Shown piece by piece: positions 55,240 through 64,000 of a stretch of DNA of 64,000 bases; positions within the stretch are counted from its first letter, which is position 1, and each line of letters starts with the position of its first letter. A program made the position numbers and the translations under genes. This DNA is from Streptomyces sp. NBC_00239 (lineage in GTDB: Bacteria > Actinomycetota > Actinomycetes > Streptomycetales > Streptomycetaceae): positions 5,084,001 through 5,148,000 of the forward strand of contig NZ_CP108095.1 in assembly GCF_036194065.1 (NCBI RefSeq), given 5' to 3'. Under the pieces are notes generated by a model. The model made no database searches and was not told the origin of the DNA. It worked only from the letters and a program-made list of their open reading frames with translations.

Positions 55240-56640
55240 ATGGCCCCCATGGACGAACCACAGGTGCGGGAACTGCGCGCCCGCCTGCTCGCCGGTCCCG
55301 ACGGGCTGCCCCCGGCCGCAGTCCTCACCGACCCCGACGTCACCGCCTCCTACCGCACCGACATGGCCGGCTTCTGCGCCGCCGGAACACCCGCCGCCGT
55401 CGTGCTGCCCCGCACCACCGCCCAGGTCCAGCACGTCCTGCGCACCGCGACCGCACTGCGCGTCCCGGTCGTCCCGCAAGGCGCCCGCACCGGCCTGTCC
55501 GGCGGCGCCAACGCCTCCGACGGCTGCATCGTGCTCTCCCTCGTCGCCATGGACCGCATCCTGGAGATCAGCCCCGTCGACCGGATCGCCGTCGTCGAAC
55601 CCGGCGTCGTCAACGCCGTCCTCTCCCGCGCCGTCGCCGAGCACGGCCTGTACTACCCGCCCGACCCCTCCAGCTGGGAGCAGTGCACCATCGGCGGGAA
55701 CATCGGCACCGCCTCCGGCGGCCTGTGCTGCGTCAAATACGGCGTCACCGCCGAATACGTACTCGGCCTCGACGTCGTCCTCGCCGACGGCCGCCTCCTG
55801 CGCACCGGCCGCCGCACCGCCAAGGGCGTCGCCGGATACGACCTCACCCGCCTCTTCGTCGGCTCCGAGGGCAGCCTCGGCGTCGTCGTCCGGGCCGTCC
55901 TCGCCCTCCGCCCGAAGCCGCCCCGCCAGCTCGCCCTCGCCGCCGAATTCCCCTCCGCGGCCGCCGCCTGCGAAGCCGTCTGCGCCGTCATGGCCGCCGG
56001 CCACACCCCGTCCCTGCTGGAACTGATGGACCGCACCACCGTCCGGGCCGTCAACCGGCTCGGGAAGATGGGCCTGCCCGAAACCACCGAGGCCCTGCTC
56101 CTCGCAGCCTTCGACACCCCCGACGCGGCCGCCGACCTCGCCGCCGTCGGCGCCCTGTGCACCGCCGCCGGAGCCACCCAAGTGGTCCCCGCCGAAGACG
56201 AGGCCGAATCCGAACTCCTCCTCCAGGCCCGCCGGATGTCCCTCACCGCCCTGGAAACCCTCAAGCCCGCCACGATGATCGACGACGTGTGCGTCCCCCG
56301 CACCCGCCTCGCCGACATGCTCGACGGCACCACCGCCATCGCCCGCCGCCACCGGCTGACCATCGGCGTGTGCGCCCACGCCGGCGACGGCAACACCCAC
56401 CCCGTCGTCTGCTTCGACCCCGCCGACGAGGACGAGACCCGCCGGGCCCGCGAATCCTTCGACGAGATCATGGCCCTCGGCCTCGCCCTCGGCGGCACCA
56501 TCACCGGCGAACACGGCGTCGGCCTCCTCAAAAAGGACTGGCTCGCCCGCGAACTCGGCCCGGTCGGCGTCGAGATGCACCACGCCGTCAAGCAGGCCTT
56601 CGACCCGCTCGGACTCCTCAACCCCGGCAAGGTCGTCTGA
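55240..56640 (+). CDS. FAD-linked oxidase, GlcD family
   Basis: A 466-residue flavoprotein of the glycolate oxidase GlcD/D-lactate dehydrogenase family. The PCMH FAD domain has VVPQGARTGLSGGANASDGC and CTIGGNIGTASGGLCCVKYG; the C-terminal cap has the histidine motif GVCAHAGDGNTHPVVCFD and the end motif GTITGEHGVGLLKKDWL. It oxidises a 2-hydroxy acid. There is no GlcE/GlcF partner nearby. ATG 55240 (MAPMDEP) is used; ATG 55249 is possible. Confidence 0.9.
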   Translation: MAPMDEPQVRELRARLLAGPDGLPPAAVLTDPDVTASYRTDMAGFCAAGTPAAVVLPRTTAQVQHVLRTATALRVPVVPQGARTGLSGGANASDGCIVLSLVAMDRILEISPVDRIAVVEPGVVNAVLSRAVAEHGLYYPPDPSSWEQCTIGGNIGTASGGLCCVKYGVTAEYVLGLDVVLADGRLLRTGRRTAKGVAGYDLTRLFVGSEGSLGVVVRAVLALRPKPPRQLALAAEFPSAAAACEAVCAVMAAGHTPSLLELMDRTTVRAVNRLGKMGLPETTEALLLAAFDTPDAAADLAAVGALCTAAGATQVVPAEDEAESELLLQARRMSLTALETLKPATMIDDVCVPRTRLADMLDGTTAIARRHRLTIGVCAHAGDGNTHPVVCFDPADEDETRRARESFDEIMALGLALGGTITGEHGVGLLKKDWLARELGPVGVEMHHAVKQAFDPLGLLNPGKVV

Positions 56641-56724
56641 CCGTACGGCTTCTGACGTGCCGTCGGCACACCCCTTCGTCTACCCTCACGCGGTACGAAG
56701 AACTGCCTGACAGGGGGAAACGCG

Positions 56725-60339
<3,615 letters not shown>

Positions 60340-60377
60340 CCCGGTGCGCCGCGTAGGGGTACGCGTACGGGTCACAC

Positions 60378-60860
60378 TCACAGGTGGTCGCCCTCCGACG
60401 ACTCGTCGGAGGGCCACGGGTCGCGGAGCCAGAGGTCGTCGGCCGGGGTGGGGGCCAGGAGGGCGGCGAGGGCGTCGTCCAGGCCCAGCCGGTCCGTCTC
60501 CGAGCCCGGCGGGACCACGTGGAGGGTGCGTTCGAGCCAGGCCGACACCGCCGCCGACGGCGCCTCCAGCAGCGCGTCGCCGTCGGGGGAGCTGAGGGCG
60601 ACGCAGATGACCGCGCGCGAGTCGATCTTCGTGGGCCAGACCCGGACGTCGCCGTGGCCGCACGGCCGGAACACCCCCTCGACCAGGAGTTCCCTGGCGA
60701 ACGTCCAGTTGACCGGGGTGTTGGAGCCGACGTGGAAGACGACGTGCACGGCGTACGGGTCGTCGGCACGGTAGACCAGCCGGGCGGGTACGGGGATGCT
60801 GCGCTCGGGCGACAGCACCAGCTTGAGCTCCAGCTCGCGTTCGACGACGGTGTGGTGCAT
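60378..60860 (-). CDS. ssgG: SsgA-like sporulation protein, probable SsgG
   Basis: A 160-residue SALP family protein, found only in sporulating actinomycetes, where members direct septum placement and wall assembly during sporulation. Core features are VPARLVYRADDPYAVHVVFH, NWTFARELLVEGVFRPCGHG and DVRVWPTK. The ATG at 60860 has AGAGGAA upstream; a longer in-frame start is less likely. The position near hppD matches my recollection of ssgG in S. coelicolor, so the specific name is inferred. It is convergent with the kinase gene. Confidence 0.85.
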   Translation of the reverse strand: MHHTVVERELELKLVLSPERSIPVPARLVYRADDPYAVHVVFHVGSNTPVNWTFARELLVEGVFRPCGHGDVRVWPTKIDSRAVICVALSSPDGDALLEAPSAAVSAWLERTLHVVPPGSETDRLGLDDALAALLAPTPADDLWLRDPWPSDESSEGDHL

Positions 60861-61115
60861 GGCGGTTCCTCTCGACGTGCAGGGGTGCACATGTGCTTGC
60901 ACCCGTCAGAGAGCGTGCCCGCGTCCGGTTATGACGCGACTTCGGAGCCAAAAATCAGGGTTGGCGCAAAACCTGTCACCTGACCGGAACCCGCTGCTCT
61001 TCCCGTGTCGCTCGTACGCGGTCTTTCTGCCGTTCCCGGTCCTGCGGGGCCCGGGTTCTTGGCTATGGTCCTCCTTGCACAAACGGGCACAAGCGGACGA
61101 TCGGAGTTGGGGACA

Positions 61116-62474
61116 TTGACGGCCTCTCCTGGTGACGGCGAACACGCGGCCCGAGAGGGGTACTACCCCGACCCCTCCATTCCCGGCTTCGTCCGGTACT
61201 GGAACGGGTCGGCCTGGGTGCCCGGTACGAGCCGCCCGGCGCCCGCCGGGTACCAGCCGCAGGCGGCGCCCGCCGCGCCCGCCCCCGCGCCCGCTCCGGC
61301 GCCTGCCCCCGCGCCCGCTCCGGCGCCTGCGCCCGCGCCCGCTCCGGTCGCCGTGGCCGACGAGACCGGCCCCGTCTTCTTCGACGAACTCCCGCAGGAC
61401 GACGTACGGGAACAGGCCCCGGAGCAGCCCCGGGACGAGGCGCGGGACGACGCGCGGGACGAGGCGCGGGACGACGTGCAGGACGCGGTGCCCGCCCGGT
61501 ACGCGGAGCCCGCGGCGGCGTGGCAGGCGGACGCCGCCCAGCAGTCCGGGTTCGGCGGTGATCGCGATCGCAAGGTGGCCTGGGGCGAAAATCCGGCTCC
61601 GGCCCCCGCCGCCGTACCCGCCCGGGTGATCCCCGCCCCCGCCCCGGAGCCCCGTCCGGCCGCCGCGGCGGCCTCCGCGCCCGCCGCCTCCCACGCCTCG
61701 GCCGCCTCCTCCGCCGGCATCCTGTCGGTGAAGTCCCCGGCCCACACCGAACCGGCCCACGCCGAACCGGCGACCCCGAGCCCGGCATCGAGCCCGAGCC
61801 CGAATCCCACCCCTGCCCCTGCCCCGGCCCCGAGTCCCGCCCCCGTACCCGCCCAGGCCGCCGCCCCCGCCCAGCCCGAAGCCGCCGCCAAGTCCGCCGC
61901 CAAGCCCGCCCCCGCCGCCGGCACCCCCAAGACCACCGTCACCCCCTGGAAGCCGCCCACCGACGAGCTGTTCCGGCGGCTCGCGGAGGACGCCCCGCGC
62001 CCGGCCGGCCTCGGCCGACGCCTGCTCGCCCGGATCGTCGACGCCCTGGTGACCGGCGCCGTGGCCACCGCCGTGACCGTTCCGTTCGTAGCGAAGGCAA
62101 CCGAGCACATCGAGGCGAAGGTCGACGCCGCGAAGCTCTCCGGGGAGACCGTCACCGTCTGGCTCCTCGACGGCACCACCGGCGGCTACCTCGCCGTCGT
62201 GCTCGGCGCACTGGTCGTCTTCGGCCTCCTCTACGAGGTGCTGCCCACCGCCCGCTGGGGCCGCACCCTGGGCAAGAAGCTCCTCGGCGTGCGCGTCGTA
62301 CGGATGGAGACCGGATCGCGGCCCTCCTTCGGTGCGGCACTCGGCCGCTGGCTGGTGTACGGGGTGCTCGGCGCGCTCGGCATCGGGATCGTCAACATCC
62401 TGTGGTGCCTGGTGGACCGGCCGTGGCGGCAGTGCTGGCACGACAAGGCGGCCGGTACGTTCGTCGCCCGCTGA
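61116..62474 (+). CDS. RDD-family membrane protein with DUF2510 domain
   Basis: A 452-residue protein. The N-terminus has a DUF2510 motif (GYYPDPSIPGFVRYWNGSAW). A long Pro/Ala linker with APAPAPAP repeats and an Arg/Asp repeat (DEARDDARDEARDD) runs to about 285. The C-terminal RDD domain has three hydrophobic helices and the RDD hallmarks LGRRLLARIVDALVTGA and LGKKLLGVRVVRMETG. TTG 61116 with CGGAG nine bases upstream is favoured; a TTG at 61107 and an ATG at 61065 are in frame. Function unknown; the RDD gene that follows is related to it. Confidence 0.83.
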   Translation: MTASPGDGEHAAREGYYPDPSIPGFVRYWNGSAWVPGTSRPAPAGYQPQAAPAAPAPAPAPAPAPAPAPAPAPAPAPVAVADETGPVFFDELPQDDVREQAPEQPRDEARDDARDEARDDVQDAVPARYAEPAAAWQADAAQQSGFGGDRDRKVAWGENPAPAPAAVPARVIPAPAPEPRPAAAAASAPAASHASAASSAGILSVKSPAHTEPAHAEPATPSPASSPSPNPTPAPAPAPSPAPVPAQAAAPAQPEAAAKSAAKPAPAAGTPKTTVTPWKPPTDELFRRLAEDAPRPAGLGRRLLARIVDALVTGAVATAVTVPFVAKATEHIEAKVDAAKLSGETVTVWLLDGTTGGYLAVVLGALVVFGLLYEVLPTARWGRTLGKKLLGVRVVRMETGSRPSFGAALGRWLVYGVLGALGIGIVNILWCLVDRPWRQCWHDKAAGTFVAR

Positions 62475-62552
62475 GCGGGTTTGCGGGCGGCGCGTCCCCC
62501 GAACGGAGTCCGTCCCGTTGCGGGGTGCCGGGGCCCGGGTTCGACTACGGCC

Positions 62553-63248
62553 ATGAGTACCGATCAGCCGCCGCCGGGCCAGCCCCCCGAGGACGACCCG
62601 TTCCTCAAGAAGCCGCAGGAGCCGCCTCCGACGACGCCGCCTCCGGGCTCGGGGTCCCCGTACGGGAGCCCCGGCGGCACGGGCGGCGGCTACCCGCCTC
62701 CGCCGCCACCCCCGTCGGGTTCCGACCCGTACGGCGGCGGCATGGGCTACAACCCGCCCGACCCGCTCGCGGGCATGCCGCCGCTCGCCGACTTCGGCAA
62801 GCGCCTCCTCGCGCGCATCATCGACGTCCTGATCATCGCCATCCCGCTCGGCCTGCTCCAGTGGGCCACCAGCCGCAACCGCTGGACCATCGAGACGGAC
62901 GAGGGCGAGGACGCGACTGAGGTCTTCACCAAGGCGTACAGCGGCAGCGGGCTGCTGTGGACGCTCATCGGCATCGTGGCGTTCGTCGGCTACGACTGGT
63001 TCATGACGAAGAAGTCCGGCCAGACGGTAGGCAAGCGGCTGCTGGGTCTGCGCGTCGCCATGCTGAACGACGGAAGCGTGCCCACGAGCAACGCGTCGCT
63101 GTCCCGCGCGGCCGTGCTGTGGCTGCCCGCACTGCTCTGCTGCCCGTGTGTCTGGGAGCTCGTGCTCATCGTCACGATCTTCGCCGACAAGCCGTACAGG
63201 CAAGGCCTGCACGACAAGGTCGGCAAGACGGTGGTGGTCACCACCTAG
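62553..63248 (+). CDS. RDD-family membrane protein
   Basis: A 231-residue protein. A Pro/Gly-rich cytoplasmic N-terminus (about 75 residues) is followed by an RDD domain: FGKRLLARIIDVLIIAIPLG contains the Arg-Asp signature, KKSGQTVGKRLLGLRVAMLN the second motif, and three hydrophobic segments follow the family order. A CCPC motif lies in the last helix. It follows the preceding RDD gene after 78 bases and is probably a diverged duplicate with which it may interact. Confidence 0.88.
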   Translation: MSTDQPPPGQPPEDDPFLKKPQEPPPTTPPPGSGSPYGSPGGTGGGYPPPPPPPSGSDPYGGGMGYNPPDPLAGMPPLADFGKRLLARIIDVLIIAIPLGLLQWATSRNRWTIETDEGEDATEVFTKAYSGSGLLWTLIGIVAFVGYDWFMTKKSGQTVGKRLLGLRVAMLNDGSVPTSNASLSRAAVLWLPALLCCPCVWELVLIVTIFADKPYRQGLHDKVGKTVVVTT

Positions 63249-63266
63249 CGGCCCGGCCGCGCCGCA

Positions 63267-63333
63267 CCGGCGGTGTGCTCAGCCCGGCGGTGTGCTCAGC
63301 CCGGCGGTGTGCTCGGCCCGGACGTGTGCTCAG
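63267..63333 (+). repeat. 17-base tandem repeats
   Basis: Three near-identical 17-base units starting CCGGCGGTGTGCTC (63267, 63284 and 63301) and a degenerate fourth, in the short gap between two convergent genes. Confidence 0.9.
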
Positions 63334-63351
63334 TGCCACACCGGCGTGGGC

Positions 63352-63645
63352 TCAGCGGTGCACGGAGTGCGCGGGCTGCTCGGCCGGCCGGGGTTCCGGC
63401 ACCCGGGCGGCCGGCGCACCGGCCTGTTCGGCGGGGACGGTCGCCGGGTTCGTACGGACCCGGCGGGCCGTCCTCTTCGGCATGGCGGCCGTGAGGGCGA
63501 CCAGGAGGCCGAGGAAGAGCGCCGCCGCGGTGATGACGGCGACCCCGACACCGGTCCGCGTCTGAGAGAGCAGCAGCATCGCGATCGTGGACACGATGAC
63601 GGTGGCGGACCCGTAGGCGAGCTGTGCGGCTGTGGGACGCGGCAT
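63352..63645 (-). CDS. small two-helix membrane protein
   Basis: A 97-residue protein with two transmembrane helices (about 13-28, GSATVIVSTIAMLLL; and 33-53, GVGVAVITAAALFLGLLVAL) and a basic, Pro/Ala-rich cytoplasmic C-terminus. No family is recognised. ATG 63645 is chosen because AGGACGGA lies upstream and the longer frame lacks coding character. It is convergent with the RDD gene. Confidence 0.65.
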   Translation of the reverse strand: MPRPTAAQLAYGSATVIVSTIAMLLLSQTRTGVGVAVITAAALFLGLLVALTAAMPKRTARRVRTNPATVPAEQAGAPAARVPEPRPAEQPAHSVHR

Positions 63646-64000
63646 GGCGGTATCCGTCCTCAAGGCATGGTCGGGGAGTCGCTCGCTCTGCGAAATGACT
63701 CTACGACGGGGGATTCCCGGAGGGAACTGCCGGTAAGCGTGACCTAACCCACGGTGCCGGAGCGGCCGGAGCATGGGGGGCGCACGGGGGCATACCGCGC
63801 GCCGGTGCTGGTCCCGGACGCGCCCTTCGTCCCATACGACCCCGGGGCGTCCGAAATGCGGAACTCGCTGACCGCATAGTGCAATTGGCAGGGGCAAGTC
63901 AAGGTCTGTCTTTTCTTGCGTTCCTCCGGTCAAATGTCGTCACTTGAGACGCGCGCTGCCCCGGAACCCCTGACTCCTGGTCCGTCCTGGCGGCCGCGGG
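63646..64000. other. right-end region, mostly non-coding
   Basis: No supported complete gene lies in these 355 bases. The stretch 63870-63930 is relatively A/T-rich and may be a promoter. An ATG at 63934 (MSSLETRAAPEP) opens a frame to the window edge, but it has no ribosome site and may be chance. Confidence 0.35.

Noticed and set aside
63934..64000. Start of a plus-strand gene at the right edge.
   Set aside because: Only 22 codons are visible, without a ribosome site or recognisable sequence, so it is mentioned only in the gap description.

Overview
The window is high-GC actinobacterial DNA with Streptomyces-type gene content: an ssgG-like sporulation gene, an nnaR/narK pair, the hppD/hpdA/hpdR set, pkaA/pkaB kinases, a DUF3039 gene and a tmRNA next to smpB. 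From memory, the gene order runs parallel to the S. coelicolor interval around SCO2975 down to SCO2920. That synteny was not checked here. Most of the window is conserved chromosomal core, with a few accessory insertions.

Layout. 1-6513: an FHA/FtsK-SpoIIIE protein cut by the left edge, then two membrane-anchored Ser/Thr kinases (pkaA, pkaB). 6514-8289: a repeat cluster and a 2-oxoglutarate oxygenase with a probable leader peptide. 8403-13898: translation and division core (prfB, a zinc-ribbon membrane protein, ftsE, ftsX, an S41 protease, smpB, ssrA). 13986-16475: a decayed yoeB toxin remnant and a divergent MFS/LysR pair. 16642-19302: nitrate transport (narK) and its HemD-fused regulator nnaR, with a GlnR-type box between them. 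19429-27531: CGNR regulator, HelD-like helicase, malic enzyme, HU, murA, yqgE, DUF3039. 27694-35439: GH20 hexosaminidase and a three-gene xanthine dehydrogenase-like operon with unusual subunits. 35590-42288: a compact type VII secretion-associated locus (WXG100-like proteins, mycosin, a large substrate-like protein, a lipoprotein). 42352-44859: tRNA-Cys, an MFS exporter and an RHH/Doc toxin-antitoxin module. 45029-53087: helicase, hpdR, Lon-like protease, an ArsR/MFS operon, then hpdA divergent from hppD. 53428-63645: TPR protein, FAD-linked oxidase, a giant kinase/WD40 protein, ssgG, two RDD proteins and a small membrane protein.

Genes that work together: SmpB and tmRNA rescue stalled ribosomes; FtsE and FtsX form the divisome ABC complex; NnaR and NarK serve nitrate assimilation; HpdR, HpdA and HppD control tyrosine catabolism; the three molybdo-hydroxylase subunits overlap by 4 nt at each junction; the ArsR protein and its MFS partner share an operon with a strong palindromic operator.

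The most unusual items are: a kinase fused to the C-terminal half of an nSTAND-type protein plus a WD40 propeller; a molybdo-hydroxylase large subunit lacking the usual catalytic Glu, paired with an iron-sulfur subunit carrying a roughly 600-residue disordered extension; the type VII-associated locus with a low-GC toxin-like tail; three copies of a 111-114 bp palindromic intergenic element; and several clear operator palindromes.
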